64,000 nucleotides of DNA, from positions 372,001 through 436,000 of the forward strand of contig NC_016529.1 of the NCBI RefSeq assembly GCF_000236905.1, read 5' to 3'. Within the stretch, counting starts at the first letter, position 1; the number at the start of each line of letters is the position of its first letter. The stretch comes from Tetrapisispora phaffii CBS 4417. Taxonomy: Eukaryota; Ascomycota; Saccharomycetes; Saccharomycetales; Saccharomycetaceae. This document shows positions 50,152 to 58,217 of the stretch, piece after piece. The position numbers were made by a program, and so were the translations under genes. The notes beneath the pieces were generated by a model. That model saw only the letters and a list, made by a program, of their open reading frames with translations. It did no database searches and had not been told where the DNA came from.

Positions 50152-51738
50152 TTAAAAACTTTTTCTATTGAGCTTTCGTTTTAATCGTTCAGCTAACTTT
50201 GCATCTTCTTTTTGAAGTCCTTCTAATAACAAATTAACTTCATCTTTGGTGTAAAATTTGGCTTCAACGTGGGTAGCCAATGAGTATTCAGTTTGTTGTA
50301 GTGATTTCACAGTATCTTCATTAACTAATACGTAGGCAATATCATTGTCTGGGCATTCATAATTCACATTTAACAATAATCTTTCCATTATACCTCTTAA
50401 ACCTCTGGCACCAGTTCCTTCTTTTAAGGCAAAATCGGCCACTCTAGTCAAAGCTTTATCTGTTACATATAAGTCAACACCAAATTGTTTAAAAATGTAA
50501 ATGTATTGATTCAACAAAGCATTTTTAGGTTCCTTTAAAATATGAAATAAATCTTTTTGATGAAGTGGTTGCAATGCAGTAACAATCGGCACTCTACCAA
50601 CCAATTCTGGTATTATACCAAAACTTATCAAGTCGGCAGGAGAAGTAAGGTTTAGAGCTGGAATAGTCTTTCCATTGTCCAACGTTATTTCATCTATTTT
50701 ATTGTTAGATATTTCTTTAACATCTTCAGAATTTTCTTCTGTAAGTTTTCTCTTTTCTGACTTAGGTTCACCTTTTTTAGTCTTGTTCTCTTGTTCTTTT
50801 TCAAGTTTCATATTTGATATTCTTGTAGATATATGTTTATCCAAGCCAACAAATGCTCCCATTATCATGAAAAGGATATTTGACGTATCCACAATGTAAG
50901 TTTCCTCCTTCTTCCCAACGGATTTATTATTTTTCTCATCAAATTTCACTTTAATTGGTCTTTTGGCTACTACCTCTACCTGATGACCTTCAATGATCTT
51001 CAATAAAGACTGTTGTACACCCTCTCCAGAAACATCTTTTGACATAATATTTTTTGATGATTTTGCAAGTTTATCAATCTCATCTAAAACAACAATACCT
51101 CTCTCAGCTTTTGCAACATCAAAATCAGCATCAACAAGTAACTTTTCTATACATTTTTCAACGTCATCACCAATATACCCTGCTTGTGTCAATTGGGTAC
51201 AATCAGTAATGACAATTGGTACATCTAAGACTCTCGCCAACGTTGAAGCTAGTAACGTTTTACCTGAACCAGTAGGTCCTACAACCAAGACATTACTCTT
51301 ACTTAATGTTAAATCATTATCTTCATTTGCTTTTGCAATTTCTAATTGTCTACGTAAATTTTTTATGCCAGCTAAAGATTCACTGGTTCCAGAGTATACT
51401 GGATCAGCGGGATCAACTTCCTTCTCTTTCAATTCTTTCTCAAGAAGCTCTAATTCAGCAGCTTTTTGTATTTTTTTCTGTTTATCATTGATTCTCAAAT
51501 AATGGTTATATACTGCCACACTTAATACCTTTTTGCCAATTTCTTGACCTATAATATATTGATCCAAATATTCTTTCAATTGTCTTGGAGAAGGTATTTT
51601 CTTGGCATCTTTCGATGATTTTTCATTGCTTGCCAATTTTGAAGATGCAGAATATAGCTTACTATTAACACTAAACGACCTGATTAGAAAGATACCAGTT
51701 GGCGCTCTCGAAATAACCAATTGCTGAGACTTTAGCAT
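50152..51738 (-). CDS. MCX1: Mitochondrial ClpX-type unfoldase Mcx1
   Basis: From the ATG at 51738 the protein has 528 residues and an N-terminal import sequence (MLKSQQLVISRAPTGIFLIRS). PSPRQLKEYLDQYIIGQE is the ClpX entry motif, Walker A is GPTGSGKT (154-161), Walker B is VVLDEIDK (216-223), and GARGLRG is the sensor-2 region. There is no zinc-binding domain, and yeast has no ClpP partner. Mcx1 is known for activating Hem25/Hem1-linked heme synthesis by helping insert PLP into ALA synthase. S. cerevisiae Mcx1 (YBR227C) is 520 residues. It is divergent from SLX1, as with YBR227C and YBR228W. Confidence 0.95.
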   Translation of the reverse strand: MLKSQQLVISRAPTGIFLIRSFSVNSKLYSASSKLASNEKSSKDAKKIPSPRQLKEYLDQYIIGQEIGKKVLSVAVYNHYLRINDKQKKIQKAAELELLEKELKEKEVDPADPVYSGTSESLAGIKNLRRQLEIAKANEDNDLTLSKSNVLVVGPTGSGKTLLASTLARVLDVPIVITDCTQLTQAGYIGDDVEKCIEKLLVDADFDVAKAERGIVVLDEIDKLAKSSKNIMSKDVSGEGVQQSLLKIIEGHQVEVVAKRPIKVKFDEKNNKSVGKKEETYIVDTSNILFMIMGAFVGLDKHISTRISNMKLEKEQENKTKKGEPKSEKRKLTEENSEDVKEISNNKIDEITLDNGKTIPALNLTSPADLISFGIIPELVGRVPIVTALQPLHQKDLFHILKEPKNALLNQYIYIFKQFGVDLYVTDKALTRVADFALKEGTGARGLRGIMERLLLNVNYECPDNDIAYVLVNEDTVKSLQQTEYSLATHVEAKFYTKDEVNLLLEGLQKEDAKLAERLKRKLNRKSF

Positions 51739-52184
51739 CTTGAACCTTCCGCTAAAAATGATTTTGTTTTGTTCAATGGAAAAAAGATTAAAAAGATAGT
51801 GGTGAATCAATTAGCGAATTATTGAGATTACTCAAACATCTTCACAGTAGAGTGGTGATTACATTAACATTTTTAAAGTAATTCTTTATTTTATATTTAA
51901 ATATATATATATATATATAACGCTAAACACCAATGCAGCTGTCCCATCAATCGGTCATCGCATTGCAACAACCTTGTAACATAAAAATTAATGGAAGTCT
52001 ACAATTTATATAAATAACTCTTACAGAGTTATTAATTTGCTCATTTGAGAAGGTTGTTAGTTTGGATATGGGTAAGCGCAAATTAAGGATCCAATAGTTG
52101 TTGTTATATTGTGTTGGGTTTGTAAATATTTAAAGCAGAGGATTACTATATTTAATGTACAATAATATAATTAGTTGAGAAGCA
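51739..52184. other. Divergent promoter region, MCX1 and SLX1
   Basis: This 446-bp gap holds a short AT run (51900-51920) and a 9-bp inverted repeat with 3-nt spacer (52013-52033). A perfect ARS-consensus match is discussed under rejected items. No gene is seen. Confidence 0.45.
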
Positions 52185-53126
52185 ATGAGCCAATCTCCAT
52201 CGCCTAGTGATGATCAAATTGTGAGTTCACAAACTCGTAAACGTACATACCCGACTTTATACTGTTGTTATTTATTACAATCCATAGCCAAAAGGAGATC
52301 ATTCTACATAGGTTCCACGCCTCACCCAGTACGTAGACTAAGACAGCATAATGGTATTCTGAGCAGAGGTGGTGCTTACAGGACCAAAAGGGATGGAACT
52401 AGACCATGGGAGATGATCGTGGTGGTTTATGGATTTCCTAACAAGATTGCAGCGTATCAATATGAACATGCTTGGCAGCATGCATATAGTACCCATTTCA
52501 TAGCCAAGGATGAGAGAATTGTGTCTAATAAAACTGCAGGTCGAACTTTACATCATAAACTTGGAGTTATTAGGCAATTGATGAATAATGAATATTTCCA
52601 GCACATGAATCTTAATGTTCATTTTTTTAATTCAGATATCCTAGAGATGTGGGACGCAAATAAGTTTGATTTGACTATTACAGATTTGGAGGATGATCAA
52701 ATTACTTTGTCCCAACAATCTCAAAATATTCCAAACGTTTTGGAAGCAGATGACATTATAAATATCAGTGATAAAAATTTACAGTTGGTGACAGAGTTTT
52801 ATGATAAAATTATTCAAAAAGAAATGTATTCAAAAGATATCTATAAAGAAAAGTTAATTTACGGCAGCAGGACCTGTCAAATTTGTAGTAAGAAATACGA
52901 TTATACATCTGAAGATGATGATTTAAAACCTTATATATTGTTCTGTCCAAACAAGGAGTGTGATTTTGAATCTCATTTGAGTTGTCTGTACGCTAAATGC
53001 ATGTCTAGCTCTGACAATGAAGCAAGAATTATACCCATTTCTTGTCATTGCTCCAGCTGTAATATTAGTTTTAATTGGACAAAATATATAGAAATAGCCA
53101 CTTTAATTAAATCCTTAGATAAATAA
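52185..53126 (+). CDS. SLX1: Slx1, structure-specific endonuclease catalytic subunit
   Basis: The 313-residue protein has an N-terminal GIY-YIG nuclease domain (YCCYLL at 26-31, FYIGST at 40-45, VRRLRQHN at 49-56, catalytic Glu94 in AYQYEHAWQ). A C-terminal zinc-binding RING/PHD-like domain with paired cysteines runs from CQICSKKY to CHCSSCNISFNW. Slx1 with Slx4 cuts branched DNA, including Holliday junctions and stalled forks. S. cerevisiae Slx1 (YBR228W) is 304 residues. Confidence 0.95.
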   Translation: MSQSPSPSDDQIVSSQTRKRTYPTLYCCYLLQSIAKRRSFYIGSTPHPVRRLRQHNGILSRGGAYRTKRDGTRPWEMIVVVYGFPNKIAAYQYEHAWQHAYSTHFIAKDERIVSNKTAGRTLHHKLGVIRQLMNNEYFQHMNLNVHFFNSDILEMWDANKFDLTITDLEDDQITLSQQSQNIPNVLEADDIINISDKNLQLVTEFYDKIIQKEMYSKDIYKEKLIYGSRTCQICSKKYDYTSEDDDLKPYILFCPNKECDFESHLSCLYAKCMSSSDNEARIIPISCHCSSCNISFNWTKYIEIATLIKSLDK

Positions 53127-53286
53127 ATTGTATAATAGTATAATTCGGTATCCCATTTGATTAATGATTTGGTTGGTTGTATTGTCCTGGCTTTTTCTTA
53201 TTAACATTAAACTTCAAACTAAATATAAATTTCCTAAAAATATAAAATGACTTTGTCAAATAATCTAGAGGTAGACAGATAGATTT

Positions 53287-55182
53287 TTAAAATATAACAC
53301 CATCCGTTACAAAGAGTTTGAGTTTATTATTGTTACACCATTTAGCAATATTTTTTGCACTTTTAAATATTACTTCTTTGTTATTGACCCCATTATTGCA
53401 TAGCAAGTAAAGCTCAAACTTAGGTGTTACCCAAATCATGCCCATTACATTAATTTGCTCTTCTTTAACTAATCTATAGTCTGAAAACGAGTTTCCATTT
53501 GAATGAATGTCTGAGCCAAACATGTCTTGATCTTCTTTTTGTTCCCAGCTTATAAAATTTAATGTCGATTTATTCATCGGTGTGCCAGTTGCATCCCTGG
53601 CAATGCTAGAATAGAGTTGTTGATAAAATATTCTTAGCTTTGCATGGTACTGCTCCAAACTTTTAGTTGGATTAACTAAATTTTTTAAATAGTTGTTATA
53701 ATTCGAAGTCGGTTGAATATATTGTACCTCAGAGTTGGATTTGTAAATGAAATGATGAACTAATGGTGCGGGTATGTCTGTCACTGAAAATCCATTAGAA
53801 TATTTTATTTGACTCAATAGATTTTTACTCACCATGTCATTAATTAAATTAGTAGCTAGTTTCTTCATATCAAAAAACGCATCTTTTTGTGGAGATATTA
53901 ATACTAAAGCTGGAACACGGTCATCGAATAAAGAATTCTGACAACTAAAATTACTCTTACTCTTCGTCGAGTCTTCGTTTGTAATAAAATTTATATAACA
54001 GTAAAGAAAACCTTTGGAGTTAAACTTAGGAAAACACATAGGAATCCATAATTCTTTGTTGCTATTGTCATCTATGTCCAATCGATTATTATCTCCTTTC
54101 GTTTTGAATCTATGGAATATTGAATAAAATAGTAACTGCAGATCAGTTGTATGTAAAGTATGTGATTTTGGTCTTAGTACAGAAATGAGCTTATTATTTG
54201 GATAAACTAGTAACCCATATAATAATATGCCTCTGGATAAATCTGATTCCTTTAATAAATGTTTTGACATTAGATCATGTATCTTGTTTCTAATGTTAGA
54301 ATCCTTGAAAGGTAAACTCTCTAAAGCTCCCAAATGCACATCAGGATATAATTTATCGGTCAACAGTGAACATAGCTCGTTCAAGTTGGTGAAATCAGAT
54401 GCCTCAAGGTAGTTCCTCAAGTCAAAATTTTCACGTTTATCAAATAATTTAACAATCTGTTTCTCAGTAAGTGAGGAAATCAAATAAGAATATAGGAAAT
54501 CCAGTTGATCACTAATTTCTGATGTAGACTCCCCTTTTTTCGTGTAACCAACAAGTATAATTGGTGATTTGTTCAAAAAAACCAATGAGCCAGAATCGTA
54601 TTTGATTGTTTGAATATCTTTATTATTATTTATCTTGAAAAAATCAACGATCGTATTTAAAATCCCCATCAATGAGATCAACTCCCTTTCCTTCCCCAGA
54701 TATGAATAAATCAACTTACCAGCAGCAGTTAACATGAAGAAATTTTTCTGTATTTTATTCAATTTTGATTCAGTCCTTTCTTCATAAGATTGATAATTAA
54801 CAAAAACCGAAGGTATTTCACTGCTTACAAACGATCTCTTAAAATTACTATTAACTGTATATGTTGAACTTATATCATCATGTAAATTTGCAAAGGATGG
54901 TTTCTTAATCCCTAAATTGTCCAAAAAACGAGTTCGAGTTGCATTACTTGCACTTGTAACAATAGAACCATTAATCGTATCTATGTCACGAATCCCTGAA
55001 GAATTATTTTCTTGTCGTAGCAACTGTTGTTGAAATAAGGTCTTCTCTAAATTAATTGAAGTTGTTGGCAGTGTAGATCTTGAAGTTGAGATAGTTAGAT
55101 TATTCTCATTATTGTCCTTGATAGTATTCTTAGTGTTCGGAATTGCATTATCCAGGTAATCATCAGTTATATTCAAACTCAT
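53287..55182 (-). CDS. MON1: Mon1, Rab7 exchange factor subunit
   Basis: The 631-residue protein has a disordered N-terminus of about 150 residues and then the longin-type Mon1 fold, with KIQKNFFMLTAAGKLIYSYLGKERELISLMGILNTIVDFF. A second and third longin-like domain follow, ending in FELYLLCNNGVNNKEVIFKSAKNIAKWC. Mon1-Ccz1 activates Ypt7 for vacuole fusion, endosome maturation and autophagosome fusion. S. cerevisiae Mon1 (YGL124C) is 644 residues. With ATG9 and ATG38 it is the third autophagy gene in the window, but they are not clustered. Confidence 0.93.
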   Translation of the reverse strand: MSLNITDDYLDNAIPNTKNTIKDNNENNLTISTSRSTLPTTSINLEKTLFQQQLLRQENNSSGIRDIDTINGSIVTSASNATRTRFLDNLGIKKPSFANLHDDISSTYTVNSNFKRSFVSSEIPSVFVNYQSYEERTESKLNKIQKNFFMLTAAGKLIYSYLGKERELISLMGILNTIVDFFKINNNKDIQTIKYDSGSLVFLNKSPIILVGYTKKGESTSEISDQLDFLYSYLISSLTEKQIVKLFDKRENFDLRNYLEASDFTNLNELCSLLTDKLYPDVHLGALESLPFKDSNIRNKIHDLMSKHLLKESDLSRGILLYGLLVYPNNKLISVLRPKSHTLHTTDLQLLFYSIFHRFKTKGDNNRLDIDDNSNKELWIPMCFPKFNSKGFLYCYINFITNEDSTKSKSNFSCQNSLFDDRVPALVLISPQKDAFFDMKKLATNLINDMVSKNLLSQIKYSNGFSVTDIPAPLVHHFIYKSNSEVQYIQPTSNYNNYLKNLVNPTKSLEQYHAKLRIFYQQLYSSIARDATGTPMNKSTLNFISWEQKEDQDMFGSDIHSNGNSFSDYRLVKEEQINVMGMIWVTPKFELYLLCNNGVNNKEVIFKSAKNIAKWCNNNKLKLFVTDGVIF

Positions 55183-55425
55183 AATCCATTCATAGTACTT
55201 CCCAATGATCTACTTTGAATAGACTTTTCAGTTGTCGACTGCTGGTGTAATCAGTAATATAACGTTTTATGAGCTCTAAATGGCCAATTTTTATATGCGT
55301 GCACTGCTGCGGGAAAAGCATTTAAAGCAAGCAACTTGTTAATAACGAGCATTGATAGTATTTAATCCCCATAGAAAATGTATTAAGATAAAAAAGAATA
55401 CATACATACATATATACGATGGTGC

Positions 55426-55884
55426 TCACCTGTGAGAACCCCTTCTTGGATATAATGAGTAGACGATGTCTGTCTTTTGTAGCTCTTCAGTCAATTGATT
55501 CAAATAATGAATCACCATCGAGGTTTCATCGTCTACTGGAGTTCCCGGTTCTTCAGGCAACACCACTAACCTGACCTGTCTTGCAGTGGTTGGTTTTGAA
55601 TAATTGTAGTTATGCAGATTGTAGGACTCTTTACTCAATAACCTTGCCTGTTTTCGCAATTCGATGACTTCATTGAGAAGCACAATGAAGTCATCATTCG
55701 AGTTAGCAGCACGCATCTCCGATGACGCAGTCGAGTTCTTCAAAGAGACCAACCTATTGTTCAAGAAATGTAATTCATCTATGAGTCTAAGCAATCGACT
55801 CGATTTATTGAAATCGTCGATGATTGTTGAGAATTCGTTGCGTGCAGAGGTCACAGAACCAAAATAGACTACGGAGCGTTGCAT
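55426..55884 (-). CDS. Small conserved-looking protein, possibly Gpg1
   Basis: From the ATG at 55884 the protein has 152 residues; the longer frame starts without an ATG. It is helical in the first half (SARNEFSTIIDDFNKSSRLLRLIDELHFLNNRL) with a possible coiled coil, then RLLSKESYNLHNYNYSKPTTARQVRLVVLPEEPG and a short helical end. Composition and codon use look coding. S. cerevisiae GPG1 (YGL121C, 126 residues), a proposed partner of the Gpa2-Gpb1/2 signalling proteins, lies in this part of the order between MON1 and YGL117W. The identification rests mainly on position and size, and I cannot confirm sequence similarity. Confidence 0.6.
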   Translation of the reverse strand: MQRSVVYFGSVTSARNEFSTIIDDFNKSSRLLRLIDELHFLNNRLVSLKNSTASSEMRAANSNDDFIVLLNEVIELRKQARLLSKESYNLHNYNYSKPTTARQVRLVVLPEEPGTPVDDETSMVIHYLNQLTEELQKTDIVYSLYPRRGSHR

Positions 55885-56151
55885 TGTAAAATAAGAGTGT
55901 AAATGGATTAATATATGTGGGCAGATATTCAAGAAAGACGGAGTCTTAACCGATGGAAGTCGTAGTGCTATGAAGTGAGATGCACTATGTTTATATAGGA
56001 GTCAATCGATTAGAGTTATGCAGAAATGCCATCGTTACTGCTTAGAGCAACCAACCACCCCTGAAAAACATGTGACAGCATAACGAAGTATGATGCGGTG
56101 GGTTCAGGGTAGGGTCCCGCGAATACTGGAACAATGTGAAGTTATGTCGAG

Positions 56152-56214
56152 CACATCTAGTACATCTAGTACATCTAGTACATCTAGTACATCTAGTACA
56201 TCGACTACATCCAA
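56152..56214. repeat. 9-bp minisatellite, five close copies plus two diverged
   Basis: The unit TACATCTAG is present four times exactly at 56161-56196. It is flanked by CACATCTAG (56152-56160) and the diverged units TACATCGAC and TACATCCAA (56197-56214). Confidence 0.95.
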
Positions 56215-56523
56215 AGGTCTACACAGTGCAACGGTTAACAGGAACTAACAGTTGTTTCTCATCAAATACACAACTCCATGGCAGGATCTAATCGTTCCTC
56301 AGCTCCCGTCCCGACTCGTTGCAACCACATCGCACCCATCGCACACGGCCTTTATCCTTCTTACTCATCTCTTGCCAACCGTTGGTATTACTCATCTCTG
56401 GAACAGCTACGTTTGGTCTTTCTGGTTGCTTGTGGGTTGATTCAGAGCCAGGGCCCAAAAGAAACGACCGTGGCGGCGGTGAAAAATTTTCTGGTTTCGA
56501 ACAGAACAGCAATACGAACTCGA

Positions 56524-56530
56524 TGAGTCA
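56524..56530. promoter_or_regulatory. Gcn4 site upstream of the YGL117W-like gene
   Basis: TGAGTCA is the exact Gcn4 core and lies about 190 bp upstream of the start at 56721. A TATATAAA box follows at 56574-56581, at a sensible distance for an inducible promoter. Confidence 0.65.
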
Positions 56531-56720
56531 ACTAACACAATGAGAAAAGAAAAGTTGTGAAGTTGGACAAAGGTATATAAAGGGACGGATATTCTGGATC
56601 TGGAGGTTCTGGCAACAGGTGTAGGTTTGTTGGTGCTTTTTGTTGTTGCGGGGAGAGGAGAGCAGCAAGTAACCAGAATAATGAACATAATAATATAATA
56701 CACATACATACCCTGCGACA

Positions 56721-57563
56721 ATGACTGGTTTCACAATGACATACGACACGCTGATAGAACAATACAATACAATGGTAAGCAATAGAGACAAGCAAAACAA
56801 TGCGGTCTCGCCTGAGAACCAAGAGGTTCTCAACAAGGTTTTCAACGAACTGATTCTTTCCTTAGAGGCTCCGCTTCTTGAGTTCGTTGATATTTTGTTG
56901 GAGAATGTGATGTACCCTACTGGGGGTGCTGGCCATGGACAGGCTTCGGACAGAAAAAAGTCTTTCGATGAGTCTGTGTATCTCTTGGGCAACGGTGTTT
57001 TCCTGGAGATCATCCATTTGAGGAATCTCACAACAAAACTTATCGCCAACGCTAGAAGTTACGATGGTAGTAAAGCGGGGTTTGACAGAGTGCAATACAT
57101 CCCTAAGAATCTCAAATATCTGCAGAATTTACATATCTTGCTGATTTTTGTGCTGCAAAGACTGAGTGAGATGATGGAAAATTCCAGCTTCTCTCAAAAA
57201 TACTATAAGAAGATCATTGTCAACTCTATCGAGGATTTCAAGATGAACTTCCAAATATTCAAGCTTTTGGATAAGGTCCTAGTGAACTTGTTCAACATGG
57301 CTTTGCAGACAGGGGACTCCGATTCGAAGATCTTCACCATCACAGACGACATCATGGACGACATCAAGCGCTTCACAGACTTCAACAAAAACTGGTATAT
57401 CGACCTGATGACACACTCTAACGCATTCGAGGCATTTATGAGCAAACAGAGTATCTATCTTCCTGAAAGCGAACTAGGGAAGATCGTCGTAGAACCTAAA
57501 TTCCAGAACTTCCTCTCAGCAAGAAAGGTAAAACTAAACATCTCAACAAGAAAGGTATTTTAA
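56721..57563 (+). CDS. Conserved protein of unknown function, YGL117W-like by position and size
   Basis: The 280-residue protein is predicted soluble and largely alpha-helical, with no signal peptide or membrane segment. It begins with a helical stretch (TYDTLIEQYNTMV) and has LSLEAPLLEFVDILLENVMYP and LQNLHILLIFVLQRLSEMM segments. I do not recognise a domain or catalytic motif. S. cerevisiae YGL117W (about 265 residues, uncharacterised) lies just before CDC20 in the same orientation, which matches this gene. A perfect Gcn4 site and TATA box upstream suggest induction by amino-acid starvation. The gene is GC-richer than most in the window. Confidence 0.7.
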   Translation: MTGFTMTYDTLIEQYNTMVSNRDKQNNAVSPENQEVLNKVFNELILSLEAPLLEFVDILLENVMYPTGGAGHGQASDRKKSFDESVYLLGNGVFLEIIHLRNLTTKLIANARSYDGSKAGFDRVQYIPKNLKYLQNLHILLIFVLQRLSEMMENSSFSQKYYKKIIVNSIEDFKMNFQIFKLLDKVLVNLFNMALQTGDSDSKIFTITDDIMDDIKRFTDFNKNWYIDLMTHSNAFEAFMSKQSIYLPESELGKIVVEPKFQNFLSARKVKLNISTRKVF

Positions 57564-57712
57564 TAAATAATCCATAAATAGATTTAGGTAACAGTTATAA
57601 GCACACAGCAAACCAAATATCACATTGCATAATCCACCTATATTGAATCTCACTGTCCGACTTTGCGTTTATGCAAGAGTGGGAAAGCGTCCACAGCGTC
57701 ACTAAAGCCCGA

Positions 57713-57740
57713 TTTGTGTCGCGACCTCATTTTGTGTCGC
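57713..57740 (-). promoter_or_regulatory. Two Ndt80-type elements in the CDC20 promoter
   Basis: TTTGTGTCGC occurs at 57713-57722 and 57731-57740. On the minus strand these read GCGACACAAA, matching the middle sporulation element core. The second gives GACACAAAAT, identical to the CRR1 element. A weaker CACAAAAT lies at 57803-57810. Confidence 0.5.
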
Positions 57741-57777
57741 CACCATTCAGTGCATATATATATATTTTTCAGTGAAA

Positions 57778-57846
57778 TTACCCGAATAGGAAAAAATTTA
57801 AACACAAAATTTAAAATTTCACTCATCAATTTGCCGAATTAGGAAA
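57778..57846 (+). promoter_or_regulatory. Two Mcm1-type sites in the CDC20 promoter
   Basis: TTACCCGAATAGGAAA (57778-57793) and TTTGCCGAATTAGGAAA (57830-57846) both fit CC-N6-GG with the expected A/T flanks, 53 bp apart. Each is followed by an A-rich stretch containing ACA-type Forkhead-like half-sites. The first also contains TTACCCG, a perfect Reb1 heptamer, so its occupant is ambiguous. Confidence 0.65.
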
Positions 57847-58217
57847 AACAATAACAATTAATTCGAAAGTTTCAATGGAACAAAACAAAATCTTTTGAGT
57901 TCGACATTTGGTTTTGGTTCATTTACCACTTGAGACTGTCAGTTGTGAGCCCAATTGCAAGCTACAGTAGCACTATTGCACTTGTGAACTGGGAGGGAGG
58001 GATGGCAACGGCAAGGGAGACATTACAGTCCCGATGTCTTATCGAACCGGTTCTAAATCGTTGCGATCTCTATATCAATTTTGGAACCTTTTTATCTGAT
58101 GTTAATCTCTTGAACTGCTAGATAAAAGACAAGAAACACTTCATAGTTATCTCATTGTGATCCAATTACATAAGAGGCTCCAAGGAAACAGTCTGGAAAG
58201 AGTTGTGGCAAGTAAAA

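Larger units (their letters stand above)
55885..56720. other. Divergent, GC-rich promoter region with minisatellite
   Basis: This 836-bp gap holds a 9-bp minisatellite, a Gcn4 site and a TATA box, described separately. Several open frames of 60-100 codons on both strands overlap each other in 56250-56720 and look like effects of GC-rich DNA. No RNA gene is recognised. Confidence 0.5.
57564..58217. other. CDC20 promoter region
   Basis: This 654-bp gap holds paired Ndt80-type sites and two Mcm1-type sites, described separately. A short frame at 57930-58121 lacks an ATG start and is ignored. Confidence 0.6.

Noticed and set aside
51889..51899. A perfect 11-bp ARS consensus match between MCX1 and SLX1
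   Set aside because: Such matches are common in AT-rich DNA and origin consensus differs between species. No further origin evidence is visible.
56250..56720. Overlapping open frames of 60-104 codons on both strands
   Set aside because: They overlap one another and the promoter of the gene at 56721, with no conserved motif or consistent codon use.
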